A DNA stretch of 64,000 nt. Origin: Bacteroidia bacterium (GTDB lineage Bacteria; Bacteroidota; Bacteroidia; 2-12-FULL-35-15). The notes beneath the pieces are model-generated. The model was not told the origin of the DNA, ran no database searches, and saw only the letters and a program-made list of their open reading frames with translations. Below, piece after piece: positions 28,204 through 37,772 of the stretch; position 1 is the first letter of the stretch, and each line of letters begins with the position of its first letter. The position numbers and the translations under genes are program-made. Where the stretch lies: assembly GCA_030654175.1 (NCBI GenBank), contig JAURXZ010000030.1, forward strand, positions 186,001-250,000, in the 5' to 3' direction.

Positions 28204-30258
28204 ATGTTAGATAAATTAAATATAAACAAACTAAATATTAAAAATAAAAATGTAATTGTTTATGTATTGTTTGCGGCCTATTTTTTAACTGGAATTCTAA
28301 TTTTTCACAATTATGGTTTATCATGGGATGAAAACTCACAATGGAAAAACAATGGACACGCGAATTACAATTTTATATTTCATGGCGATGAACAAACTCT
28401 TTTAGAAGGCATTGACAAATATCACGGACCTGCATTTGAACTCATTCTTGTATTCGTTGAAAAAGCATTCTCACTAACCGATTCAAGAGATATCTTTTTC
28501 TTAAGGCATCTGATTACATTTTTTGTTTTTTTTATTTCCACTATCTTTTTTTACCTGTTAGCCTTAGAAATATTTAAAAAAAAATCCCTGGCAATTATTG
28601 CTTTTTTAATTTACATTTTAAGTCCTCATATCTTTGCTCATTCATTTTACAATTCAAAAGACACCATTTTTCTCTCATTTTTCGTAATAAGTATTTATAC
28701 CCTTGTTTCATTTTACAAAAGACAAACATATCTAAAGGCACTTGGTTTTGCGCTTATTACGGCCTTTACAATCGATATAAGAATAATCGGAATACTAATT
28801 CCTGCCATCCTGGTCTTGCTTCTTGCTATAGAATACGTATATGCTATAATAAATAAAAACAGACCGGAAACCTCCTTTAAAACCTGTATAGCGTACTTTA
28901 TATTTCTTGGCCCGTTAATTATTTTATTTTGGCCGGTTCTATGGTTAGACCCTGTCTATCATTTCATTGAAGCACTTAAGGAAAATAGCAATTATCCATG
29001 GGATGGTAATGTGTTGTATTGGGGCGAATATTATTCTGCTTCTAAACTTCCATGGCACTATCTACTTTTTTGGATATTTATATCAAAACCAATTATTTAT
29101 TCGGTCCTGTTTTTAACAGGAATATTGGCTTTACTAAAACATTTCTTTTCAGAACCATATTATTTTTTAAAAAAAAAGCCTGAAGTGTCAATCATACTAA
29201 TTTGGTTCTTTTTACCACTTTTGGCTATAATTGTTTTTAAAAGCACCACTTTTGATACCGGCAGACATGTGTACTTTATGCATGGTGCATTTGTATTAAT
29301 TGCCGTTTACGGAATTGAAGAATTATTAAAATTTAAAAACAGAACATTTCAAATAGCCGCAACTACTATTCTATTATTTAGTTTCCTGAATGTAATAGTT
29401 AACATGGTTCATATTCATCCATATCAAAACATCTATTTCAATGAGTGTTTAAGAAACATGCAAAAAAACAAAAACAATTTTGAACTTGATTATTGGGGAC
29501 TTTCATCAAGAAAAGTATTGGAAAGTATTTTAAAAAAAGATAAGAGTAAACAAATAAAAATATATGCTGAAAACTATCCAGCCAAGTTAAATGTCAAAAT
29601 TCTAACGCAAGCAGAACAAAAAAGAATACGAATTACTGACACCATTGAAAATGCCGATTATTTTATAGCTGATTATCGGTGGAGCAGGAATGCTGACTAT
29701 CCCTACCAAAAAGAATTTTACTCAGTTATCATTGATGGAGCAAAAATTTGCACCGCCTTCAAAATAAGGAATACAGATGAATTGTATAATGCCGCAGGGG
29801 TAAAATTAATTGTCAATAAAAATAATTTCGAAACTAAAAAAGCACATTGGACCAACAATACAATTACTTCAGAAAAGGCACATTCTGGAACATTCGCATT
29901 AAAAGTAGATAGCACAATAGAATATAGCGATAACTTAACAATTCACGACCTGAATAAAATTTCAAAAAAGACAGGTCTTATTTTAAAAACATCGTTTTGG
30001 TGTTCAAGCAGTAATAATAATGCAAATGCAAAATTAATTATTTCAGTTGCTACCTCAGGAGGAAAGGATTACATCTGGAGAAGTGTAGCAGAAATAAAAG
30101 GAGAAAATACAGATGGCTGGAATCAAATTTCCGGGGCAGTTGAATTACCCGTCATAGATTCTAACAGCGATATAATTAAAATATACTTGTGGAATATCAA
30201 TAAAACAGAACTCTTTATTGATGATATTGAAATTGAGCTACTACAAGAAAAAGACTAA
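28204..30258 (+). CDS. GT39/ArnT-like polyprenol-dependent glycosyltransferase with C-terminal beta domain
   Basis: 684 residues. About ten to eleven membrane segments span 15-410. The first external loop holds SWDENSQW, the acidic GT-C motif expected to bind the lipid-phosphate sugar donor, and a second loop has FWPVLWLDP. Residues 420-525 are soluble. Residues ~530-684 look like a carbohydrate-binding or jelly-roll module (alternating strands, SGTFALKVDS, WNQISGAVELP, LFIDDIEIE). The protein probably transfers a sugar to protein or lipid at the outer face of the inner membrane. Acceptor unknown. 134 bp downstream of gpsA with no clear promoter between. Confidence 0.78.
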   Translation: MLDKLNINKLNIKNKNVIVYVLFAAYFLTGILIFHNYGLSWDENSQWKNNGHANYNFIFHGDEQTLLEGIDKYHGPAFELILVFVEKAFSLTDSRDIFFLRHLITFFVFFISTIFFYLLALEIFKKKSLAIIAFLIYILSPHIFAHSFYNSKDTIFLSFFVISIYTLVSFYKRQTYLKALGFALITAFTIDIRIIGILIPAILVLLLAIEYVYAIINKNRPETSFKTCIAYFIFLGPLIILFWPVLWLDPVYHFIEALKENSNYPWDGNVLYWGEYYSASKLPWHYLLFWIFISKPIIYSVLFLTGILALLKHFFSEPYYFLKKKPEVSIILIWFFLPLLAIIVFKSTTFDTGRHVYFMHGAFVLIAVYGIEELLKFKNRTFQIAATTILLFSFLNVIVNMVHIHPYQNIYFNECLRNMQKNKNNFELDYWGLSSRKVLESILKKDKSKQIKIYAENYPAKLNVKILTQAEQKRIRITDTIENADYFIADYRWSRNADYPYQKEFYSVIIDGAKICTAFKIRNTDELYNAAGVKLIVNKNNFETKKAHWTNNTITSEKAHSGTFALKVDSTIEYSDNLTIHDLNKISKKTGLILKTSFWCSSSNNNANAKLIISVATSGGKDYIWRSVAEIKGENTDGWNQISGAVELPVIDSNSDIIKIYLWNINKTELFIDDIEIELLQEKD

Positions 30259-30308
30259 AAGAATACCGAAATCGCATGAAGTATAATAAATACTAGTATT
30301 AAAAAGGT

Positions 30309-32117
30309 TCAAACAATTGTCTGGTTATTGAAATAATCAAAAACTATTTTCGCCTTTGATTTCCCAATAATTTCAACCATTTCTGCTTCATCGGCTTCCT
30401 TAATATTTTTGACAGATTTAAAATGTGACAATAGTTTTTGAGCTGTTGTAGTACTTATTCCTTTTATTTCAGTGAGCTCTGTTTTTAATGTCCCTTTATC
30501 CCTTTTGCTTCTGTGGTGGGTAATTCCAAAGCGATGTGCCTCATCACGTATCTGCTGAATTATTTTTAATGTTTCGCTGCGTTTATCCAAATACATTGGG
30601 ATAGAATCGTTCGGAAAATATATTTCTTCCAGCTTTTTTGCGATCCCGATAATCCCCACTTTTCCTCTAAGTCCTAATTTTTCAAGACTTTCAATCGCAG
30701 AACTTAATTGCCCTTTACCTCCATCAACTACAATTAATTGAGGTAATGGTTGGTTTTCTTCCAACACACGCTTATATCGCCTGTAAATAACTTCCTCCAT
30801 TGATGCAAAGTCATCAGGACCTTCAACGGTTTTTATATTAAAGTGGCGATAATCCTTTTTACTTGGTTTAGCATCTTTAAAAACCGTCATTGCGGCTACA
30901 GGATAAGCACCCTGAAAATTGGAGTTGTCGAAACATTCAATATGACGTGGTTCTTCACTAAGATGCAAATCTTTTTTCATTTGCTCCAGTATGCGTTTGG
31001 TATGCCGTTCAGGATCAACAAGACTTTCCTGCTTCATTTTTTCCCTTTTGTAATATTCAACATTGCGTTCAGATAACTCCAGTAAATGTTTTTTATCCCC
31101 ACGCTGTGGAATAGTAAATTCTATATTTGGAAATTCTGTATCAATTGCAAATGGAACAATAATTTCCTTAGAATCGCTATTAAAACGATCACGAAGTTCA
31201 GCAATGGCTAGCGTTAGCAGCTCTTCATCACTTTCATCGAGTTTCTTTTTCAATTCAATAGTATGTCCTTGAATAATTGCACCGTTCATTACTTTTAAAA
31301 AATTTACATATCCGGATTTTTCATCAGAAACAATTGAGAACACATCCACATTATTAATAGTAGGGCTTACAACTGTTGATTTACTTTGAAACTTCTCCAA
31401 CAGATCAATTTTTTCTTTAATAATTTGTGCATTTTCAAATTCCATTTTTTCAATGTACTGTTGTAATAGAATTTTCAAGTGGCGGGAAACGGTATTTATA
31501 TTTCCTTTAATAATTTCTCTTATTTCTGAAATAGTTTGATCGTAATCTTCCTCCGTTTCCTTTCCAACACAAGGCGCTTTGCAATTTCCTATATGATATT
31601 CCAAACAGACCTTAAATTTATTGGCAGCAATGCTTTTATCGTCTAATTTTAAATTGCAATTACGCAGTTTATACAATTGTTTGATCAGATCCAGCACCAT
31701 GTGCATCACTCTGCCCGAAGCATAAGGACCAAAGTAGGTTGAACCATCTTTAACAACTATACGGGTTGTAAACACCCGCGGAAAGGGTTCTTTTTTTATG
31801 CAGATCCAGGGATAGGTTTTATCATCTTTCAATAAAACATTATAGCGTGGCTGGTATTTTTTGATGAGATTATTCTCTAAAAGAAGTGCATCTATTTCGG
31901 TATCAACAATGATGTATTTGATGTCAACGATCTTTTTTACAAGTACCATTGTTTTGCCGCTGTCGTGCTGGTCTTTGAAATAAGACAGCACCCTTTTCTT
32001 TAAATTCTTTGCTTTACCAACATAAATGATCTTGCCTTCTGCATCATAATACTGATACACACCAGGATTATCAGGAAGTGTACGCAGAATATTTTGTATG
32101 AGTTCGGATCTTTCCAA
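30309..32117 (-). CDS. uvrC: UvrABC system protein C
   Basis: 602 residues from TTG at 32117 (616 if the ATG at 32159 is used). UvrC makes both incisions in nucleotide excision repair. The GIY-YIG nuclease domain is at the N-terminus (NPGVYQYYDAEGKIIYVGKAKN), a YxxxxCxxPC-like region has EYHIGNCKAPC, the UvrB-binding UVR motif is near IEKMEFENAQIIKEKI, then the RNase H-like domain with CFDNSNFQG and VVDGGKGQL, and C-terminal helix-hairpin-helix motifs (EIKGISTTTAQKLL). I prefer the TTG start because the ATG at 32159 lies within the secA terminator hairpin and the TTG start fits the family N-terminus (xERSELIQN). This is inference. Confidence 0.95.
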   Translation of the reverse strand: MERSELIQNILRTLPDNPGVYQYYDAEGKIIYVGKAKNLKKRVLSYFKDQHDSGKTMVLVKKIVDIKYIIVDTEIDALLLENNLIKKYQPRYNVLLKDDKTYPWICIKKEPFPRVFTTRIVVKDGSTYFGPYASGRVMHMVLDLIKQLYKLRNCNLKLDDKSIAANKFKVCLEYHIGNCKAPCVGKETEEDYDQTISEIREIIKGNINTVSRHLKILLQQYIEKMEFENAQIIKEKIDLLEKFQSKSTVVSPTINNVDVFSIVSDEKSGYVNFLKVMNGAIIQGHTIELKKKLDESDEELLTLAIAELRDRFNSDSKEIIVPFAIDTEFPNIEFTIPQRGDKKHLLELSERNVEYYKREKMKQESLVDPERHTKRILEQMKKDLHLSEEPRHIECFDNSNFQGAYPVAAMTVFKDAKPSKKDYRHFNIKTVEGPDDFASMEEVIYRRYKRVLEENQPLPQLIVVDGGKGQLSSAIESLEKLGLRGKVGIIGIAKKLEEIYFPNDSIPMYLDKRSETLKIIQQIRDEAHRFGITHHRSKRDKGTLKTELTEIKGISTTTAQKLLSHFKSVKNIKEADEAEMVEIIGKSKAKIVFDYFNNQTIV

Positions 32118-32144
32118 TTTAACAACCTGTTTTTTTTTATTTAT

Positions 32145-32180
32145 AAAAAAACGCCTCATTCTTTTTTTAAGAACAAGGCG
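32145..32180 (-). terminator. secA terminator overlapping the upstream uvrC ATG
   Basis: On the minus strand CGCCTTGTTCTT (32180-32169) pairs over 12 positions (two G-T wobbles) with AAGAATGAGGCG (32163-32152), loop of five A, followed by seven T (complement of 32145-32151). It starts 21 bases after the secA stop. The apparent uvrC ATG (32159-32157) is part of the descending stem arm. Confidence 0.85.
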
Positions 32181-32201
32181 GATTAATAAAAAAATTATTA
32201 A

Positions 32202-35200
32202 TTATTGTCCGTGACAATTTTTATACTTTTTACCGCTTCCGCAAGGGCATACATCGTTACGCCCTATTTTCTGCTCTACTCTCACAGGTTGTGGTTTCGG
32301 CTTAGGCTGCTCCTCGTCAGAAACTTCACTTCTACTGGTTTGTACCAGCTCTTTTTTGGGTGCTTGCACACGCGCTTGCTGAACAGCATTCTGAGTTTCA
32401 TTCGGTAAATTTGCACGCATCAAAAAGGACACTACTTCTTTGTTTACATCCGTAACCATGCGTTTAAACAATTCAAACGATTCAAATTTATAAACCAACA
32501 AAGGATCTTTTTGTTCGTAAACTGCGTTCTGAACTGATTGTTTCAATTCATCCATTTCGCGTAAATGCTCTTTCCAGGCATCATCGATCATTGAAAGTGA
32601 CGTACCTTTTTCTAAACCCAATACCAGTTCACGGCCATGAGTTTCGTAAGCATGTTTTAAATTAACCACTACCTGTAATGTTTTTATTCCATCAGATAAA
32701 GGCGTTACTATATTTTCGAATGAATTAGTTTTATCTTCATAAACATTCTTAATTATAGGGAATGCTTTATTTGCAATATATTCGTTCTTATGAATATAAT
32801 TTGCTTCTGCTTTTTGATATAATCGCTCAATAACTTTCTGCGAATTTAAACTTGTAAATTCATTTTGAGTTAAAGGACTTTCAGTTGCTAATACACGAAG
32901 TACTTCAATAGTAAAGTTCTCAAAATCTTTAGTATCATGATATTCATTTACAATTGATTCGCAGGTATCATAAATAGAGTTAGCGATATCCACCGCAAGA
33001 CGCTCACCAAATAATGCATGTCGTCTTTTTTTGTAGATCACTTCACGCTGAGAATTCATTACATCATCATACTCGATCAAACGTTTACGTGTACCAAAAT
33101 TATTTTCTTCTACTTTCTTTTGTGCTCGCTCAATTGATTTGGTTATCATTGAATGTTGAATTACTTCACCTTCTTCAATTCCCATTCTGTCCATCAACTT
33201 AGCAATACGCTCAGAACCGAACAAACGCATCAGATCATCTTCAAGCGAAGAGAAAAACTGTGATGATCCCGGATCTCCCTGACGACCGGCACGACCACGT
33301 AACTGACGGTCAACACGTCTCGACTCGTGACGCTCTGTACCAATGATCGCTAAACCACCTACCTCTTTTACACCTGGCCCAAGCTTAATATCAGTACCAC
33401 GTCCTGCCATATTGGTAGCAATAGTTACAGTACCTGATAAACCTGCTTCCTGAATGATCTCTGCTTCACGCTGGTGCATCTTCGCATTTAATACATTGTG
33501 TTTGATACCACGCAATTTCAACATCCGGCTCAACAATTCTGAGATCTCAACCGATGTAGTACCAACAAGCACAGGTCTTCCGGCCTCTACGCATTTTACT
33601 ATTTCTTCAATAGATGCATTGTATTTTTCACGCTTGGTTTTATAAACCAGATCCTCATAATCTTTACGTTGAATAGGTCGGTTGGTAGGAATCGAAACCA
33701 CATCTAACTTATATATATCCCATAACTCTCCCGCTTCCGTTTCTGCAGTACCTGTCATACCTGCCAATTTGTTGTACATACGGAAGTAATTCTGCAAAGT
33801 AACTGTTGCATACGTTTGTGTTGCAGCTTCTACTTTCACATTTTCTTTTGCTTCAATCGCCTGATGTAAACCATCGGAATACCTACGGCCTTCCATTATA
33901 CGGCCAGTCTGCTCATCCACAATTTTCACCTTACCATCCATAATTACATATTCCACGTCTTTTTCAAATAACGTATATGCTTTTAATAATTGAGTGATGG
34001 TATGTACACGTTCCGATTTTATTGAATAATCACGGATCAGTTCATCTTTCACTTTCAGTTTTTCTTCCGTTGAAAGATTAGACTTTTCTATTACGGCAAT
34101 TTCAGAACCTACATCAGGCAATACAAAAAAGCCTGCATCTTCAGATGAATTTGAAATCAATTCAATTCCTTTTTCGGTAAGTTCAATGGTGTTGTGCTTT
34201 TCATCAATTACAAAAAACAATTCTTCATCTACTTTATGCATTTCGCGGGATTGATCCTGCATATAAAAGTTCTCTGTTTTCTGCAATAAGGCTCTGATAC
34301 CTGTTTCACTTAAATATTTAATGGTAGCTTTATTTTTAGGCAAACCTCTGTAAGCCCTTAATATCGCCATTCCGCCTTCTTTCTCTTTCCCCTCGGCCAA
34401 CATCTTTTTTGCTTCCGATAAAGCACTGTTAACATAAGCTCTTTGAGCATTCACAATCTTTTCGATACGGGGTTTAAGCGGAGCAAATTCCTGGTTATCT
34501 CCCTTAGGAGTAGGGCCCGAAATAATTAATGGAGTACGTGCATCATCGATCAATACACTATCCACCTCATCCACAATTGCAAAATTATGTTTACGCTGTA
34601 CGAGATCTTCCGGACTACGTGCCATGTTATCACGCAGGTAATCAAATCCAAATTCATTGTTAGTACCAAATGTAACGTCAGCTAAATATGCTTGTCTGCG
34701 CTCTTCAGAATTAGGCTCATGTTTATCGATACAATCAACCGTTAAACCATGAAATTCAAATAAAGGACCGTTCCATTCAGAGTCACGTTTTGCAAGATAA
34801 TTATTTACCGTTACCACGTGAACACCTCGTCCTGAAAGAGCATTAAGATATACCGGCAAAGTACCTACAAGTGTTTTTCCTTCTCCCGTACCCATCTCAG
34901 AAATTTTCCCCTGATGCAATACGATCCCTCCGATCAACTGCACATCATAATGCACCATATCCCACGTAACAGAATTACCCGCTGCCATCCATGAATTACT
35001 CCATAATGCTTTGTCAGCTTTTATTTCAATGGACCCGCGTTTAGCGGCAAGGTCGCGATCTAATTGAGTTGCTGTTACTTCAATAGAAGTATTTTCTTTA
35101 AATCGTTTTGCCGTTTCCTTCATTACAGCAAAGGCCTCCGGCAATATCTCATCAATGATCTCTTTATTTTTTTCGGTGATCAACTTTTCCAATTCATCGA

Positions 35201-35477
35201 TCTCTTCATAAAGCGCTTCTTTTGCCTCCACAGCTAAGGTCAGGTCGGTTTCAATTTTTTTACGAATATCATTTACCTGGCCTTGTTCTTTGGAAGAAAA
35301 TTCCGAAATACGTTTTTTGAAATCAAGTGTTTTTCCGCGAAGCGCATCATTACTTATGTTTGCAAGCTTCGGAAACTCGGTTAGAATATTGTCAAGAATA
35401 GGTTGTATCTCTTTTAAATCTCTATCGGATTTGGTTCCAAATATCTTGGAAATTTTTTTTGTAATAAAATCTAACAT
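32202..35477 (-). CDS. secA: Protein translocase ATPase SecA
   Basis: 1091 residues against ~900 in E. coli. SecA drives preproteins through SecYEG. Motor motifs are present: MGTGEGKT (Walker A), [29 protein letters not shown] and the [13 protein letters not shown] arginine fingers. The C-terminal zinc-binding tail ends [15 protein letters not shown], so SecB or ribosome contact is likely kept. The extra length is mostly an insertion of ~140 residues in the preprotein-binding region (about 330-470: [19 protein letters not shown]), a Bacteroidota trait, plus a basic/polar linker before the zinc tail. ATG at 35477 behind a TAAATTTG promoter box; ended by a strong hairpin. Confidence 0.98.
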   Translation of the reverse strand: MLDFITKKISKIFGTKSDRDLKEIQPILDNILTEFPKLANISNDALRGKTLDFKKRISEFSSKEQGQVNDIRKKIETDLTLAVEAKEALYEEIDELEKLITEKNKEIIDEILPEAFAVMKETAKRFKENTSIEVTATQLDRDLAAKRGSIEIKADKALWSNSWMAAGNSVTWDMVHYDVQLIGGIVLHQGKISEMGTGEGKTLVGTLPVYLNALSGRGVHVVTVNNYLAKRDSEWNGPLFEFHGLTVDCIDKHEPNSEERRQAYLADVTFGTNNEFGFDYLRDNMARSPEDLVQRKHNFAIVDEVDSVLIDDARTPLIISGPTPKGDNQEFAPLKPRIEKIVNAQRAYVNSALSEAKKMLAEGKEKEGGMAILRAYRGLPKNKATIKYLSETGIRALLQKTENFYMQDQSREMHKVDEELFFVIDEKHNTIELTEKGIELISNSSEDAGFFVLPDVGSEIAVIEKSNLSTEEKLKVKDELIRDYSIKSERVHTITQLLKAYTLFEKDVEYVIMDGKVKIVDEQTGRIMEGRRYSDGLHQAIEAKENVKVEAATQTYATVTLQNYFRMYNKLAGMTGTAETEAGELWDIYKLDVVSIPTNRPIQRKDYEDLVYKTKREKYNASIEEIVKCVEAGRPVLVGTTSVEISELLSRMLKLRGIKHNVLNAKMHQREAEIIQEAGLSGTVTIATNMAGRGTDIKLGPGVKEVGGLAIIGTERHESRRVDRQLRGRAGRQGDPGSSQFFSSLEDDLMRLFGSERIAKLMDRMGIEEGEVIQHSMITKSIERAQKKVEENNFGTRKRLIEYDDVMNSQREVIYKKRRHALFGERLAVDIANSIYDTCESIVNEYHDTKDFENFTIEVLRVLATESPLTQNEFTSLNSQKVIERLYQKAEANYIHKNEYIANKAFPIIKNVYEDKTNSFENIVTPLSDGIKTLQVVVNLKHAYETHGRELVLGLEKGTSLSMIDDAWKEHLREMDELKQSVQNAVYEQKDPLLVYKFESFELFKRMVTDVNKEVVSFLMRANLPNETQNAVQQARVQAPKKELVQTSRSEVSDEEQPKPKPQPVRVEQKIGRNDVCPCGSGKKYKNCHGQ

Positions 35478-35514
35478 TATATAAAATCGTTTGTGAATAC
35501 TATTAAAAGGGTAA

Positions 35515-35522
35515 CAAATTTA
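35515..35522 (-). promoter_or_regulatory. -7 promoter element (TAAATTTG) of secA
   Basis: A perfect TAnnTTTG on the minus strand 37 bases from the secA ATG. No TTTG is found at the normal -33 position. Confidence 0.5.
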
Positions 35523-35754
35523 CTTAAATTTTGGCTTTGTAATGGGGATTTTTTTTAACTACCTATAGACCCTGCCAGTATTGAGAAAATCAATGATATT
35601 AGTCAAAAGTTGTTCCGTTTTTTTTTATTCTGCCAAATTAGCAGGATAACGGCATTTCGGGGAGGCAAAAAGAATAAAAAAATTATTCATTAAAAAAGAG
35701 ACATTCCTACAAACAAAAAATTCATAATAATGGGATAAATCGGTATTAAACTGC

Positions 35755-35784
35755 AAAAAAAAACCTCCTGAAAAATTCAGGAGG
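35755..35784 (-). terminator. Terminator of the DUF2795 gene
   Basis: A 9-bp perfect stem CCTCCTGAA (35764-35772) / TTCAGGAGG (35776-35784) with a 3-base loop, extended by A-T pairs on both sides. T runs flank it on both strands (nine on the minus strand), so it may act in both directions. It lies 17 bases after the stop of the DUF2795 gene. Confidence 0.88.
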
Positions 35785-35800
35785 TTTTTTTTAAGAAATA

Positions 35801-36022
35801 CTAATATTCATCTTCGTTAAAAAAGAAATCGTCTTTGGTAGGGTAATCCGGCCAAATCTCCTCGATAGTTTCATACATCTCGCCTTCATCTTCAATTTCC
35901 TGAAGATTTTCGATAACTTCCATTGGTGCTCCCGAACGAATTGCAAAGTCAATTAATTCATCCTTTGTTGCCGGCCAAGGAGCGTCTTCTAAATTTTTTG
36001 CTAATTCAAGTGTCCAGTACAT
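35801..36022 (-). CDS. Small acidic DUF2795 protein
   Basis: 73 residues, strongly acidic at the C-terminus (DDFFFNEDEY). The segment WPATKDELIDFAIRSGAPMEVIENL matches the DUF2795 helical fold, and the LQEIEDEGEMYETIEEIWPDYP part is a conserved second half in Bacteroidota members. Function is unknown; similar short proteins are conserved across the phylum and sit alone, as here. ATG at 36022; a strong terminator follows, so it is probably a monocistronic, well-expressed gene. Confidence 0.85.
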   Translation of the reverse strand: MYWTLELAKNLEDAPWPATKDELIDFAIRSGAPMEVIENLQEIEDEGEMYETIEEIWPDYPTKDDFFFNEDEY

Positions 36023-36157
36023 TGCTTCTATGTTTAAAATAAGAACTTAAAAATTGTGCCAATTCTTAGTTTCTAAGATGTAAATTTTATAAAACTGTTG
36101 ATTTTTCTGCAAAAGTAAAAATTAATTCCATTAATCAAAATGATAAAGGACATTAAT

Positions 36158-36712
36158 TTACATTCGCGGCTTCCATGGCATTTCCTGAGCATGTAAATCC
36201 TGTGTAAGTTGGCGAGAAAGCATAAAAAGATAATCGCTTAGCCGATTGAGATATTTAACCACCAGATCAGATACAAAGCTGTTTTCGGAAAGATGGATCG
36301 TTAAGCGTTCGGCTCTGCGGCATACACAGCGTGCAATATGGCAAAACGACACAGTAGTGTGACCGCCCGGCAATACAAATGATCTCATTTCGGGCAATGT
36401 TTCATTCATTTTATCCATTTCCTTTTCCAACAAAGCAATGTCTTCTTCTTTTAGATCAGGGATCTTCATCTTTGATTTTTCAGGGTCTGACGCCAAAGAT
36501 GAACCAATTGTAAATAAACGGTCCTGTATTTCTATTAAGATCTGTTTATGATGGTCATCGATATTTTGGTCACGAATCAGCCCAATGTGAGAATTAAGTT
36601 CATCAACTGTTCCATAAGCCTCAATACGAATGTGATGCTTCGGAACACGTGTACCGCCAATTAAAGAAGTCTGGCCTTTGTCACCTGTTTTTGTATATAT
36701 TTTAAATGCCAT
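36158..36712 (-). CDS. Cob(I)alamin adenosyltransferase, PduO/MMAB type
   Basis: 184 residues, the normal length. It transfers adenosyl from ATP to cob(I)alamin to make coenzyme B12. The N-terminal ATP loop KIYTKTGDKGQTSLIGGTRVPKHH, the YGTVDELNSHIG helix and the RCVCRRAERLTI motif with its active-site arginines are all present. The cofactor user (probably methylmalonyl-CoA mutase or ribonucleotide reductase) is not in the window, nor is a cobalamin riboswitch visible upstream. The 169 bp upstream of the ATG hold structured element copy B. Confidence 0.93.
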   Translation of the reverse strand: MAFKIYTKTGDKGQTSLIGGTRVPKHHIRIEAYGTVDELNSHIGLIRDQNIDDHHKQILIEIQDRLFTIGSSLASDPEKSKMKIPDLKEEDIALLEKEMDKMNETLPEMRSFVLPGGHTTVSFCHIARCVCRRAERLTIHLSENSFVSDLVVKYLNRLSDYLFMLSRQLTQDLHAQEMPWKPRM

Positions 36713-36749
36713 AATATTAATTTTGGTTCTGTTGGTGATAACATATTTT

Positions 36750-36839
36750 CATTTGGGCGTGCCCTATGGGCCGGGCTTTCCACTTCAATCTTCTCCGATA
36801 AAGGATCGGAGAAGGATTTCCGTTGCAATCCCTCACGCA
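36750..36839 (+). repeat. Structured intergenic element, copy B (upstream of the adenosyltransferase gene)
   Basis: Opening CATTTGGGCGT; short hairpin 1 GCCC-TAT-GGGC; middle CGGGCTTTCCACTTCAATC; hairpin 2 CTTCTCCGAT-AAAGG-ATCGGAGAAG; closing GGATTTCCGTTGCAATCCC then TCACGCA. Same architecture as copies A, C and D but with different stem sequences. It lies opposite to the flanking minus-strand genes. Confidence 0.9.
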
Positions 36840-36881
36840 AACAAAAAAAACAAGGTTCTACCCTGTTAATTCATCAAAAAA

Positions 36882-37595
36882 TTAAAGACGACTGAGAACA
36901 GTTGTTATTTGTTCGTTTTTAGTATCACGCTCCACAATACCATCTTTTAAACGGACAATACGATGCGCGTGTTGTGCAATATCTTCCTCGTGTGTTACTA
37001 AAACTATTGTATTTCCATTTTTGTGTATCTCCTCCAATAACCCCATGATCTCAATGGATGTTTTTGAATCCAGATTCCCTGTAGGTTCATCGGCTAAAAT
37101 AATGGCTGGTCTGTTTACCAATGCTCTTGCAATAGCAACACGCTGGCGCTGTCCACCGGATAGCTCATTAGGCTTGTGCATGATACGATCACCCAATCCA
37201 ACCTGCTCCAATACTTCCTTACCTCGTTTTAACCTGTCGGCTTTGCTATATCCAGCATAAACCAGCGGAAGCATCACATTATCAAGTGCTGTAGACCGTG
37301 GTAATAAATTAAACGATTGAAAAACAAAACCAATTTCCTTATTTCTCACTTCGGCCAATTCATTATCCAGCATTTGTGCTACAGAAATACCATTTAAAAT
37401 ATATTTACCTCCTGTAGGACTATCCAGACAGCCTAAAACATTCATCAATGTGGATTTGCCGCTGCCGGATGGCCCCATTAAAGCAACATATTCATTCTTA
37501 TAAATATCAAGCGATACCGAACGTAATGCATGAATTACCTCGGTGCCTATTTTATAGGCTTTTGCAATATTGGATAACTGAATGATTGATTCCAT
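36882..37595 (-). CDS. ABC transporter ATP-binding protein, LolD/MacB type
   Basis: 237 residues. Walker [11 protein letters not shown]-loop [11 protein letters not shown], signature [15 protein letters not shown], Walker [16 protein letters not shown] and switch His in LVTHEED are complete. The combination [21 protein letters not shown] and [12 protein letters not shown] is typical of the MacB/LolD branch, which powers type VII mechanotransmission ABC systems for lipoprotein release, antimicrobial peptide export or cell division. No permease gene is adjacent, so the partner must be elsewhere and the precise role is open. Confidence 0.9.
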   Translation of the reverse strand: MESIIQLSNIAKAYKIGTEVIHALRSVSLDIYKNEYVALMGPSGSGKSTLMNVLGCLDSPTGGKYILNGISVAQMLDNELAEVRNKEIGFVFQSFNLLPRSTALDNVMLPLVYAGYSKADRLKRGKEVLEQVGLGDRIMHKPNELSGGQRQRVAIARALVNRPAIILADEPTGNLDSKTSIEIMGLLEEIHKNGNTIVLVTHEEDIAQHAHRIVRLKDGIVERDTKNEQITTVLSRL

Positions 37596-37669
37596 TGTGA
37601 GGATAACGTATTTTCAAGCGAATTTACGAAATATACTGTGAATTATATAAAAACAAATTTTTCCACCCC

Positions 37670-37736
37670 TTAGTGTCATTTCAAGCATAAAATTTCTCGA
37701 AGTCATGCTAAACTTGCCTGTCCCGATGGCTATCGG
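37670..37736. repeat. Degenerate dispersed repeat: GTCATTTC...TTTCTCGA and CCGATGGCTATCGG
   Basis: GTGTCATTTCAAGC and TTTCTCGAAGTCATGC resemble the GTCATTTCGAGC...TTTCTCGA repeat found at 38711-38733, 49889-49930, 52646-52694 and 54804-55045. The near-palindrome CCGATGGCTATCGG (37723-37736) is 13/14 identical to 11645-11658 in the rho leader. Confidence 0.5.
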
Positions 37737-37772
37737 TGGTTTCAGCATCCATGAGATCTAATTTGTAGTTTC

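Larger units (their letters stand above)
35478..35800. other. Gene-free 323 bp upstream of secA
   Basis: Holds the secA promoter region (35515-35522) and, at the far end, the terminator of the DUF2795 gene (35755-35784). Between them is AT-rich sequence with no recognisable gene, repeat or structured RNA. Confidence 0.6.

Noticed and set aside
36713-36881. A cobalamin riboswitch upstream of the adenosyltransferase gene
   Set aside because: The region is filled by structured element copy B, which also occurs at unrelated genes; no B12-box was seen.
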